Shown here: piece after piece, positions 23,842 to 33,129 of the stretch
How the letters are laid out: each line of letters begins with the position of its first letter
How positions within the stretch are numbered: the stretch's first letter is position 1
DNA from: Leptodactylus fallax
Taxonomy: Eukaryota; Chordata; Amphibia; Anura; Leptodactylidae
Assembly: GCA_947044405.1 (NCBI GenBank)
Contig: CAMRHE010000462.1
Location: 124,001 to 188,000, forward strand
DNA: 64,000 bases
Direction of reading: 5' to 3'
Program-made: the position numbers and the translations under genes
The notes under the pieces: generated by a model
What the model saw: only the letters and a program-made list of their open reading frames with translations
What the model was told of the DNA's origin: nothing
Database searches by the model: none

Positions 23842-24170
23842 CTATTATTATACTCTGGGGTCTTTTCAGACCCCAGAGTATAATGATTGGAGACCCAGGG
23901 GAGAATACAAACATAAAAACCAGAGTTACTTACCTATCCTGGACACCGGTGCACTCCTTGCAGCTTTCGGTCCTGTTTAATTGCGCACACACGTCACGTG
24001 ATCAGGCCGGCGACGCGACCTGATGACGTCACCAGAGGCCTCAAGCCTACTCGGAGTTACATCGGATCGCAGGAGGTGAGTAACACTGGTTTTTATGTTC
24101 CCTCACCAACCCTAGGCCTCCAATTATTATACTCCGGGGTCTGAATAGACCCTGGAGTATAATAATAGCA
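23842..24170. mobile_element. Block bounded by two ATTATACTC...GAGTATAAT hairpins
   Basis: TATTATACTCTGGGGTCT pairs with AGACCCCAGAGTATAATG at the left end, and ATTATACTCCGGGGTCTG pairs with AGACCCTGGAGTATAATA at the right end. The two hairpins bracket a CpG-rich stretch containing CACGTCACGTGATC and CCTGATGACGTCACC. Likely a nested non-autonomous element with hairpin termini. Confidence 0.55.
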
Positions 24171-24600
24171 GTATTTGCGGCCCGCGGCCTCACTTACTGA
24201 TACCCGCGGCCGCTCACAGCGGCATCCACTTCCCCTTTCTGCGGCCCATAGTAGAAGGGGAAGCGGGGGCGGCCACGAGCAGACGCGGGTAGGTAAATAA
24301 ATAGGCCCTGACCTGCCGGGGATACTCCAACAGGTTACGGCCTATTTATATATATAAAAAAAAGCTATACTCACCTGCGATGCCTTGATGCAGCCGCCGC
24401 CGCCTCTTCTTGTCCGCGACGTCTGTGTCTCAGCGTAGACGGCGTGATGACGTCATTGTATCGCCGCCTGCACTGAGATGCGACGTCTTGTAAACCAGCC
24501 CAGGACAAGCCCCCGCTCAGCGCTGTTTTTTTTTTTTTTTTTTAAAGCGGCCTGTCCTGGGCTGGTTTACATGAAATAGTAAAAATGCCGCCCCCCGGAC
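24170..24600. repeat. CpG-rich tail of the hAT composite with an inverted repeat
   Basis: Much richer in CG than the rest of the window. GTAAACCAGCCCAGGACA (about 24491) is inverted near 24555 (TGTCCTGGGCTGGTTTAC), across a CGCTCAGCGC string and a T run. No promoter or gene is evident. The composition fits a young GC-rich MITE. Confidence 0.5.
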
Positions 24601-24650
24601 AGTGCCGCCCGAGGCGGCCGCCTCATTAGCGGTGCGCCCCTGCCTCTATT

Positions 24651-25388
24651 CCATTAATGTGCACTCTTATTCCATCGTTCTTTATGGGTCTCCCGGAGAT
24701 ACAGCACTCAGTTGTCTCCTAGTCCCATAGAAGATAATGGAATGGTGGCACATGTATGATTGGCTGCTTCATATATTTGGGAATATGTGACAGCCCCATG
24801 CATGTAGAAGGATGACATTATGGCGCATATTTGGTGCAAGGCCCGCAATGTGCGCCTTGCCCACCACATTCTGTGAATGTGGGCTGTGTGGTACTGGGAT
24901 CGTGGAGGGCCAAGGTGGGCTTGTTTCCTTGCATGAGTTAGAATACAAATCTACCTGGCATAGATCTCCTTTCTGGCAATGGGACTTCTGACAGATTTAT
25001 GAAGAGGCCACAGCCTCTTGTTAAATCTCTCGGTCCCTACGCCAGTCGGGCCATCTATTAAGACTGGCATATGGTATGCCAGTCTTAATAATAGTATGTT
25101 AGTCTGACTTGGTATCATGTGAGTAGTTACATATGTCCCCTTCAGTCTTATGCATTATTAGAATATAATGCAGGGAAGTAAAGGAACACAGGTAGGAAGG
25201 TCTCCTGTCATGTATATTGTATGTTATGCTATTTAGGCTGGTAAAGTTGACTTATGGAAGAACAGCAGCACTATGTGTGCGGCATGAAGGGACTGTACAA
25301 TGACTTGTCATGCTGATAACATAGTGATATAACCTGTGCGGTGATTTCACTCTACAAATACTATGCAACATGATACAAAACTAATACA
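24651..25388. other. Intronic DNA, nothing recognised
   Basis: No inverted repeats, tandem arrays or domains seen. Confidence 0.45.
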
Positions 25389-25391
25389 CTT

Positions 25392-25839
25392 AAAGGGAGT
25401 CTACCACCTCCATGTCACCACCACATTACATAACACATTATGTGTGACTCTTGTGTAGATTTGGAGAAAAACAACTTTGAAGTCTTATACAAATAAGGAA
25501 GTTTGTGCACTGGGGACAGCCTTCAGCTCTCTGAAGCACTGCTCTGCCACTTAGACCCCTACCACCTCCTGCCTGTGCTACCCTGTGCAATGAGAGTTGA
25601 TCCTCTCACTGATATGACAAAACCCATCCTGCTAGATTGGAAAGAACAGTGCCCACCAGGCTGTAGGCCCGCCCCCAGTGCACAGACTGCCTTATTTGCA
25701 TAAGATTTTAAAGTTGTTTTTCTCCAAATCTACAGAAGTGACATACATAACATAGGTGTGTTGGTTATCACTGTAATATGTTCTGTAATGTGGTGGTATC
25801 AGTTGACATATGTTTAGGGAGGTGGTAGGCTCCCTTTAA
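25392..25839. mobile_element. Foldback element, AAAGGGAGTCTACCACCTCC ends (copy 1, uninterrupted)
   Basis: AAAGGGAGTCTACCACCTCC at the left is inverted at the right (GGAGGTGGTAGGCTCCCTTT). Inner arms also pair: ACAACTTTGAAGTCTTAT...CATAAGATTTTAAAGTTGT. The copy at 26451-27313 is the same element with an insertion, and this copy shows the uninterrupted site near 25485. Non-coding. Confidence 0.75.
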
Positions 25840-25973
25840 ATGGGAGGGTATGATTATTTAGTTGGTGGGTTCAGATATAGCTTTTGCATTGACGTATACT
25901 ACATGTCACACCTCTTGACTTAATGCTGTTGTCCATGAATGAAGACACGCATCAGCTTATTACAATGTTTTAC

Positions 25974-25974
<1 letters not shown>

Positions 25975-26015
<41 letters not shown>
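25975..26015. repeat. (ATCT)n microsatellite
   Basis: About ten ATCT units in a row without interruption. Confidence 0.95.
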
Positions 26016-26450
26016 ATGAAAATACATAATAAAACTCCTTGAAAGATGTGGCAGGGTGTCCTTTTTTATGCAGAACCTGGCTGTTCAGGGTGCCTGCCAT
26101 TGATATAAGCAGTTCTCTAACTGCTCTTAATGCACTGTGTAATATGATCAGAGGCTCTAAATGATAACCTTACTGTTAATGTGAAACACTACCAGAAGTA
26201 ATCTTTTTATTTTTAACACATTTATGGTTTCTGCAAAGTGCATAAAGAATAAACCTGATTTATATCATTTAATATGATCAGCGTGTTCACCTGTAAAAAA
26301 AGGACTGTTATGTGGCGGTATATATTACATCTCTGTTCAGGTGAACCTCTCCTGATTAATTTGGGTCCCCATGGTCCGACACCCAGCTATCTAACACTTG
26401 TCCTTTATGCTGTGGAATTGTCATTAGTGTCATTAGCGATACAACGCCTT

Positions 26451-27313
26451 TAAGTAAATCAGTTTCCCATTGAAAACTAACAAACAACATACCTTTGTTA
26501 TGTATGTCACTTTTGTAGATATTTATAAAAACAACTTTGAAGTCTTAGGGTGGGTTAACACATGCGGCGGCACTCTGTCTGACGCGAATCCAACCTAAAT
26601 GTCGGAAAACTGGATAGGTATTGGATAGGGAAAGGTTTGCAATGCTTTGCTTAAAACCCCATTCACTTGAATGGGTTTTTAAAGCAATGCGTGGGTGTGC
26701 TCTTACACCCTCTGCTAAGCGAAGCCATTTTTTTTTTTTTTTTGCTGGAAACAAAGTCGGACATGCAGGACTTTGTTTACAGCAAAAAAAACGGCTTCAC
26801 TGCGCAGAGGGTGTAAGCGCACACCCACGCATTGCTTTAAAAACCCATTCAAGTGAATGGGGTTTTAAGCAAAGCATCGCAAACCTTTCCGTATCCAATG
26901 CCTATCCAGTTTTCTGACATTTAGGTAGAATTCGCGGCGGACGGAATGTCGCCGCAAGTGTGAAACCACCCTTATGCAAATGCAATATGTTGGTGTACTA
27001 GAGGAGGGCCTTTAGCTCCCTAGAGCATGCTCCTGCCACTTAGACCCTTCCATATTCTGTTTGCTACACCCCATGCAGTTGGAGTTGATTCTCCCCTACG
27101 TCCATCCTACCTGAGCAGCAAGAGCAGTGTGTCCAGAGCTGAAAGCCCGCCCCCAGTGCACCAGCTGCCTCATTTGCATAAGACTCCAAAGTTGTTTTTC
27201 TACAGATCTACAAAAGTGACATACATAACAAAGGTATGTTGTTTATCAGTGTGATGTGTTCTGTAACACAGTGGTAGCAGTTGAATATGCTTGGAGGAGG
27301 TGGTAGACTCCCC
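26451..27313. mobile_element. Foldback element copy 2, split by a palindromic insertion
   Basis: It shares with copy 1 the inner arms ACAACTTTGAAGTCTTA and CATAAGACTCCAAAGTTGT, the stretch TGCCACTTAGACCC, and the right end GGAGGTGGTAGACTCCC. A 424-bp palindromic element sits after AAGTCTTA (26548-26971). The left terminus is shortened or diverged relative to copy 1. Confidence 0.7.
26548..26971. mobile_element. Palindromic TTA-flanked MITE (family 'GGGTGGGTT')
   Basis: The ends GGGTGGGTTAACAC and GTGTGAAACCACCC are inverted, and TTA lies on each side (26545-26547, 26972-26974). The arms are complementary over almost the whole length (AATGCTTTGCTTAAAACCCC / GGGGTTTTAAGCAAAGCATC; GTGTGCTCTTACACCCTCTG / CAGAGGGTGTAAGCGCACAC). 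The empty site in copy 1 has a single TTA, proving the duplication. A 3-bp TTA duplication points to PIF/Harbinger-type mobilisation by inference. Confidence 0.85.
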
Positions 27314-27930
27314 TTTTTTTTCATCACTCTACCTGATTGTCTGTCACATTATAGACTTTAATGCGATACAGCTGACACACTCCAATCTGCTACATATTTA
27401 TGCAGAAATAAAGAACAGAAACATTAGTGTTTTGTCATATACTATAGTTTATTAGCTTAGCCTAGTACTCTGTGATCACCACATGTTGCTTTAGTGTTTC
27501 CTGAAGCTTTGGGAATTTCTCATACGTCATCTAGTAACCACAGAGACATTGACATATTTTAGCTCTCATGTTCTTCTGAGAGGGAAAAAACTACTCAAGG
27601 ATCTTCTGTTTGTTTGAGGAGAATCTGAGTCTTCTGAACTTCACCCATCTGGATGTATCTCTGTACAGCAGTTATACAGCAGTATACGGTACAGTTGTTC
27701 CAGCTCTCATAGCTCTCATTTCAGGTTTACTGTTATTTTTCACTATAGGAGAGCTTGTTGGAAAAGTGACATACATGCACAGATATTTATAACTAAAGCA
27801 ACTATTGTTTTCACAGAGAAACATTTCCCACAGTTGCAGATATTATACTATATGCATTTTTTTCATATGTTGCTTTAGTTCCAGATGTAAGGGTCACTAG
27901 TTATAAGTAGTCGCTCAACAGTCTTATCTG
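27314..27930. other. Intronic DNA, nothing recognised
   Basis: No repeat boundaries or domains seen. A 60-codon frame at 27610-27792 has a hydrophobic stretch but no start context or relatives known to me. Confidence 0.4.
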
Positions 27931-27939
27931 TTTCGGTTT

Positions 27940-28212
27940 TTTAGGTCTGTATGTGATGCAAATGTGCCGATAAAATATCAAATACTCGCCTCTCCCCAGT
28001 CCTCCATTTCCAGCGACAGGCTTCCTGGCTGATGTTAGTAGGAACTTCCCGTTTGTGTCCGATAACCACAGGCCTCAGTGATGACCTCTTATAAACAGTA
28101 CATCACTGAACAGAGGCCATCGCTGGAACAGAGGACTGGGGAGAGATGAGTACCTTGTTTTTTTTAATTTTATCGCACCCATTTGTATTGCATATAGACC
28201 TTAAAAAAATAC
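27940..28212. mobile_element. Foldback MITE with CCCCAGTCCTC inverted arms
   Basis: GATAAAATATCAAATACTCG...CTCCCCAGTCCTC...CAGCGA at the left is mirrored by TCGCTG...GAGGACTGGGGAGAGATGAG...TTTTATCGCACCC at the right. It resembles other 'ACTCACC...GGTGAGT' foldback repeats here. Non-coding. Confidence 0.55.
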
Positions 28213-28608
28213 TTAGTCAAACCCTTTAAGCTGGCCATACACCATGGATAGCTCATATCTTACTTGACTCCCTCATTCACATGCACTCTCAAGTTGCCCA
28301 AGTTGTGCATGTGTACTGAACTGGAAGAGGGGAGAAGCCCAGTGCCTGACTTCTGTGTGGATGGCTTATCTCCCCAAATACAAAAAAGATTAAAAAGATG
28401 CTGAGAGGTACCATATTTGACCAAATCCATAGCATTCGGTTGGTTCGGCTTATTGGATGCGTATGGTCAGGTTTACTTAAGAACCCAGGTATTCTCCGCT
28501 TGTCTGCTTGCACATACTTGTCACCAGGGTCATAACAAGTATTCAAAAGCCAGCATAGCAAAACTTATAATATGGCCCTATTTCTATCCCTCATGTTCAG
28601 GATAATGA

Positions 28609-29125
28609 CCACAGTGATATCACAATACAGGGAGAGTGCACACAGTGATATCACAATAGTGGGTGAAAAGACACAGCAATGTTATAGAATAGACGTAATG
28701 TGCACAGTAATTTTACAGAACTGGAATAATGGACATGGAGATGTCACTGTACAGGGACATTAAACACTGTGATGTCACAGTTCGGGGGTTAATGGACATA
28801 GTGATGACATTGTACAGAAATATTAAAAACAGTGATGTCACAGTGAACGGATAATGTATACAACGAGGACACTGTACAGGGGTATTAAACACAGTGATGT
28901 CATAGTACATGGATAATGGAGGTAGAGATGTCCCAGTACAGGGATTTAACACAGTGATATCATAGTACAGGAATGATGCACATAGTGATTTCACAGTAGA
29001 GTACGGAATTGTACAAGCAGTAATTTTACAGTATAGGAATAATGTACATTATGACATAAACAAAAATACACACAAAAAAGGTTCACCATGTACACTGTGA
29101 CATCATAGGACTAAAAATATATAAT
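28609..29125. repeat. Degenerate tandem repeat of CAGTGATGTCACAGTACAGG type
   Basis: The motif ACAGTGATRTCACAGTACAG recurs every ~35-40 bp (for example near 28612, 28645, 28770, 28830, 28898 and 28958) with heavy divergence and alternating GGATAATG links. TGATGTCA and TGATATCA cores are near-palindromic. Minus-strand frames across it are artefacts of the repeat. Confidence 0.7.
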
Positions 29126-29189
29126 GATGACACATGTAAGCATTAACCTGTCTCAGTGTTGGGATAATGCAATTCTGTTATAACTTAAG

Positions 29190-29416
29190 ACAGGGGTCAG
29201 CAAACTTCAGCACATAAGAATCATGCAAAATAATAATAACACAAAAGTAACGCTGCAGAGATGTAATGACACAACAGGGGTAATCGATGGGCTCGATAAA
29301 AAAACTTAGGATGGGACTGCATTCCAATTTACCCACCCCCTTCCATGACCCATAGCCATCAATAACTGCAAATGAGCCCCCTTGGATGTTGGAACTCATA
29401 ACAGCTGCTGTGCCTG
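29190..29416. mobile_element. hAT-like terminus, truncated element
   Basis: CAGGGGTCAGCAAACTTCAG at about 29193 resembles hAT termini and the end of the element at 42914-43587. No inverted partner was found before the next element, so the right part is lost or diverged. Confidence 0.45.
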
Positions 29417-29419
29417 TTA

Positions 29420-29838
29420 TGCTTCGTTCACACCTGCGCTTGCTGTCCGTCCGTCGCCAATCCAGTGAAAATCTCGGCGAACTGGATTGGCGTCGGATAC
29501 AGACCGGTCAGCGGCGCATTGGTTAAAAACCCATTCATTTGAATGGGTTTTTAAAGCAGTGCGCGGGTGTGCGCTTACACCCTCTGCGCTGCGAATCCTT
29601 TTTTTTTTCGTCGGACACGAAGTCCTGCGTGTCCGACTTTGTTTCCGACGAAAAAAAAAGGATTCGCAGCGCAGAGGGTGTAAGCGCACACCCAAGCACT
29701 GCTTTAAAAACCCATTCAAATGAATGGGTTTTTAATCAATGCGCCGCTGACCGGTCTGTATCCGACGCCAATCCAGTTCGCCGAGATTTTCACTGGATTG
29801 GCGACGGACGGACACCAAGCGCAGGTGTGAACCCACCC
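29420..29838. mobile_element. Near-perfect 419-bp palindromic MITE, TTA flanks
   Basis: Second member of the family at 26548-26971. Left and right arms of ~190 bp are almost exact complements (CGTCGCCAATCCAGTGAAAA / TTTTCACTGGATTGGCGACG; GACCGGTCAGCGGCGCATTG / CAATGCGCCGCTGACCGGTC). TTA lies at 29417-29419 and 29839-29841. The right end is GTGTGAACCCACCC, while the outermost left bases have diverged. Frames on both strands encode the same peptide because of the symmetry; none is a gene. Confidence 0.85.
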
Positions 29839-29904
29839 TTACTTTGGTAGTTAGAAGCTTACTATGCTTCTGTCAAACTTGCTTAATATGAATCAATTCA
29901 TAAA

Positions 29905-30235
29905 GGGCTGTTCCAACTCATATTATTTAATAGTGCTGCTGAGGGACCCACAAACATAAAAAACCTTACTCACCTCACCCTGGGCCCTGGTTTTCAGTGG
30001 CAGTAGCTCCAGTGTTTAGTTTACAGGTCCCCCCGACTGTTTGTGCCAGGAGACCGCCGCAGCCAATCACAGTCCTCAGTCGTCCCCTCTTACAAACGAC
30101 ACATCACTGGTGACGTCAGTAGGGAGACCTTTGTGCAGAAGAACTGAGCCATGGTCACTTGAACTGGGGTCTAGAGAGGTGTGTAATTTTTATTTTATTT
30201 TTATGGGCCTCTTAGCAGCACTGTGAAATAATAAA
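29905..30235. mobile_element. Foldback MITE, AGTGCTGCTGAGGG / AGCAGCACT
   Basis: Left: AATAGTGCTGCTGAGGGACC...CATAAAAA, then ACTCACC...GGGCCC...GGT. Right: ACTGGGGTC...TTTTTATGGGCCTCTTAGCA, then GCACTGTGAAAT. The order is mirrored, with GTCCCCTC-type spacer sequence. Non-coding. Confidence 0.5.
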
Positions 30236-30264
30236 AATAATGAGTCGGAAGAGTTTACAGTAGA

Positions 30265-30487
30265 CTACATTCACATCTGCGCCACAGACTCCGTTGTAGT
30301 GTCCGTCTGAAGATCGGCGGTGGAAAAAGTCCTAGTCCGGTTTCAGTTTTAAAAGGAAGGACACTTTATAGTCAATGGAGCCGTTGGACTCCTTGTGTTA
30401 CCACTATCTTAGCAATCCGCCTCTCCGTTGTTCTGGTCCTCCAACAGACCAGAACAACAGAGATACAACACTAGTGTGAACCTAGGG
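30265..30487. mobile_element. MITE, ACTACATTCACATCTGCG end
   Basis: A left end TAGACTACATTCACATCTGC and a right end CTAGTGTGAACCTAGGGTTA. Inside, the 'TCTGTTGTTCTGGTCC / ACCAGAACAACAGA' pair forms a small palindrome at about 30424-30462. Related to 31090-31320. Confidence 0.5.
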
Positions 30488-31089
30488 TTACACATATGCA
30501 TAGCAAACATTGTACTCATCCTGACAGCATGTTGGTACACTCAGAGTTGCAGTAATAGTTTTGCAGGTTGCTTTTGGAAACAGTCAAAAAACATATCAAA
30601 GGATCCTTCCCCCACAGTGTAGCCAAGATGATGTAATGCAATGGCAGAGTTTTTTTTTTCCCACACATCACATTACTGTGGGGTACGTTTTACATAATGG
30701 AAATCACTAGATCAAACTCAGTGCAGTCATTGAACCAGAAAGGAATGCTGGGAGAATTTAGCTGTGAAGTATCCAGATATAATGCAGCTAGCATTATATT
30801 CAACATATTCATTAAATATGGAAATAGAGGGGAAGATTTTGCTAATACTGTCTAATAGTTAGTGTAAAATGATGCTGAGTATACACATAAGATAGCTGTA
30901 CACACTCTCATCTCAACAACCTGATGTACATGTGAGCTCAGCTCTGCTGTGTAGTGCATTGTGTCAGAGTGGGGAGAAAGGAGCAGGCTGCTGCTCGACA
31001 GGTTCCTGAGAACAAAAGGATTTCAACTGCCCAATTCTTATCAAAAGTCAGGATGTCCCCACACAAAGTTTTTTTTTTGCCATATGTAA

Positions 31090-31320
31090 GGTTATGTTCA
31101 CATCTGCGCCTGGCTGTCCATTGTTCTGATCCTTCAGAGGACCAGTACAACGGTCAGGTGTACTGATAAATTAGCAGATACAAATGGTACCTGACAGACC
31201 CTTTTGACTATAATGGGGAGTGTCGGGTGTCCATTGTGTTTATATTGAAAGCATCAGACGATAAAGTTGTGCATACAAGACTTTTTAATCCGCCAATTTC
31301 ACGCAGTTGTGAACGCACCT
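31090..31320. mobile_element. MITE with TAA/TTA flanks, GGTTATGTTCACATCTGCG end
   Basis: GGTTATGTTCACATCTGCGC at the left and GTTGTGAACGCACCT at the right are partly inverted. TAA precedes (31087-31089) and TTA follows (31321-31323). The interior has CATTGTTCTGATCC / GGACCAGTACAACG as in the previous element. Confidence 0.55.
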
Positions 31321-32318
31321 TTAGGAAGGTATATTACCCTACTTATGTTTTACTATAAGGGATACTGTAACAGACTATACTATTGTATACAGAAGGATCC
31401 AATAAAGTACATTTAAACCATGTAATATAATCAATTGGAAGCCTACTGTCAGACGCACATGCCGCCATGTTGTGAACATAGCCTTAGTAGTATGAGTTTA
31501 CCATGAATATCAAGTAAAACATAACTCTTAATGATTGTAAAAGAAGTTACCATTGAAGTTTTAATGAGCAAATAATTAAGTAGAAGTGATGATCAGCAAA
31601 CGATTGAGACCTACTAGTGTGTGAAACAATCCATAGACATTCAGTTTCAGCTTTTTAAGCCCCACTAAAGCTTTATTTATGCATGGTGCGGATTGTATCT
31701 GTGTTTCTTACCATTTTAATTGCCCAAATAGATGTTATAATAACACAAGCTATGAACTATTGTCTACAGAGCTTGTCTAACCTTTCGGATATGTTTTTAT
31801 TCAGAAATTCTGCATATATTTCATGATATTACTCTTATCAAACCTTACCAGAATATGTAGAGCTGGATGTGATGTGTCAATGGAAAATTAAAGAAGTGGG
31901 TGCTCGAAACTGCTGGCTTGCATTTTCCTAAGAAATAGCAATTATGCTAGTATATAAAAAGCAGAATTGGTGCAATAAGCCCTACAAAGGAAGTAGCTCG
32001 GTGAAAAAGTACCTGTATAACAGTTGCCACATCCAAAATTCTATGTGAATATTGTGGTCCTTTGCATTGTATGAATAATGAGCTTTTGCATCAAAGCTGC
32101 CACCTTTTCTTTAAAAAAGTGAATTCAATGACGTCTGAGCTTCACAAGTGTCAGGAGGCAGGCGTTTAAAGCAGACCTCCAGACTCCCACTTACAAGGCC
32201 TGACTTTCCCACTTTGTACTATGTGTGCTTATATTTTTCCTGGTAGTTTAGCAATCTTCATAATCATTCTGCTTGTGCTGTAATAGAAATCAGCTCCCTA
32301 TGCATTGGCATCCTGGTA

Positions 32319-33127
32319 AGCCAGTGCTTACAATCAGTGTGCCAGTGCTTACAATCAGTGTGCCAGTGCTTCCAGCCAGTGTGCTAGTGATTACAACCAG
32401 TGTGCCAGTGCTTCCAGCCAGTGTGCCAGTGCTTACAATCAGTGTGCCAGTGCTTATAGCCAGTGTGCCAGTGCTTATAGCCAGTGTGCCAGTGCTTACA
32501 ACCAGTGTGCCAGTGCTTACAACCAGTGTGCCAGTGCTTATAGCCAGTGTGCCAGTGCTTCCAGCCAGTGTGCCAGTGCTTACAACCAGTGTGCCAGTGC
32601 TTCCAGCCAGTGTGCCAGTGCTTACAACCAGTGTGCCAGTGCTTATAGCCAGTGTGCCAGTGCTTATAGCCAGTGTGCCAGTGCTTACAACCAGTGTTCC
32701 AGTGCTTACAACCAGTGTGCCAGTGCTTACAGCCAGTGAGCCAGTTCTTACAACCAGTGTACCAGTGCTTACAACTTGTGTGACAGTGCTTACGGCCAGT
32801 GTGCCAGTTCTTACAGCCAGTGTGCCAGTGCTTAAAACCATTGTGCCAGTGCTTACAACCAGTGTGCCAGTGCTTACAACCAGTGTGCCACTGCTTATAG
32901 TCAGTGTGCCAGTGCTTATAGTCAGTGTGCCAGTGCTTCCAGCCAGTGTGCCAGTGCTTACAACCAGTGTGCCAGTGCTTATAGCCAGTGTGCCAGTGCT
33001 TACAGCCAGTGTGCCAGTGCTTACAGCCAGTGTGCCAGTGCTTACAACCAGTGTGCCAGTGCTTATAGCCAGTGTGCCAGTTCTTACAGCCAGTGTGCCA
33101 GTGCTTACAGCCAGTGTGCCAGTGCAC
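32319..33127. repeat. 21-bp minisatellite, about 38 units
   Basis: The unit is GTGCCAGTGCTTACAACCAG + T, with variants TACAGCC, TATAGCC, TTCCAGCC and TACAATC. Because 21 is a multiple of three, frames stay open throughout on both strands (292 codons plus, 282 and 278 codons minus). They encode only heptad repeats (Ser-Val-Pro-Val-Leu-Thr-Thr on plus). Local block duplications are visible: the last eight units are two copies of a four-unit block. No splice or promoter context supports a gene. Confidence 0.93.
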
Positions 33128-33129
33128 AA

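Larger units (their letters stand above)
21408..24642. mobile_element. 3.2-kb non-autonomous hAT composite with perfect 8-bp duplication
   Basis: It begins CAGTGGTGAACC and ends GGTGCGCCCCTG (inverted: CAGGGGCGCACC; 9 of 12 positions agree). An exact 8-bp direct repeat CCTCTATT flanks it at 21400-21407 and 24643-24650. Both ends also carry GCCTGAGGCGG/CCGCCCGAGGCGG blocks just inside. The interior holds a pogo-like MITE, a second inverted repeat, a minisatellite, an IR-ended block and a CpG-rich tail, with no transposase. Size and duplication support hAT mobilisation of the whole block. Confidence 0.82.

Noticed and set aside
24170..24600. CpG island promoter
   Set aside because: The CpG-rich stretch lies inside a hAT composite with clear target duplications and no exon or transcript signal nearby.
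26545..26917. Frames on both strands encoding similar peptides
   Set aside because: Mirror translations of a palindromic MITE; the same applies to 29417-29850.
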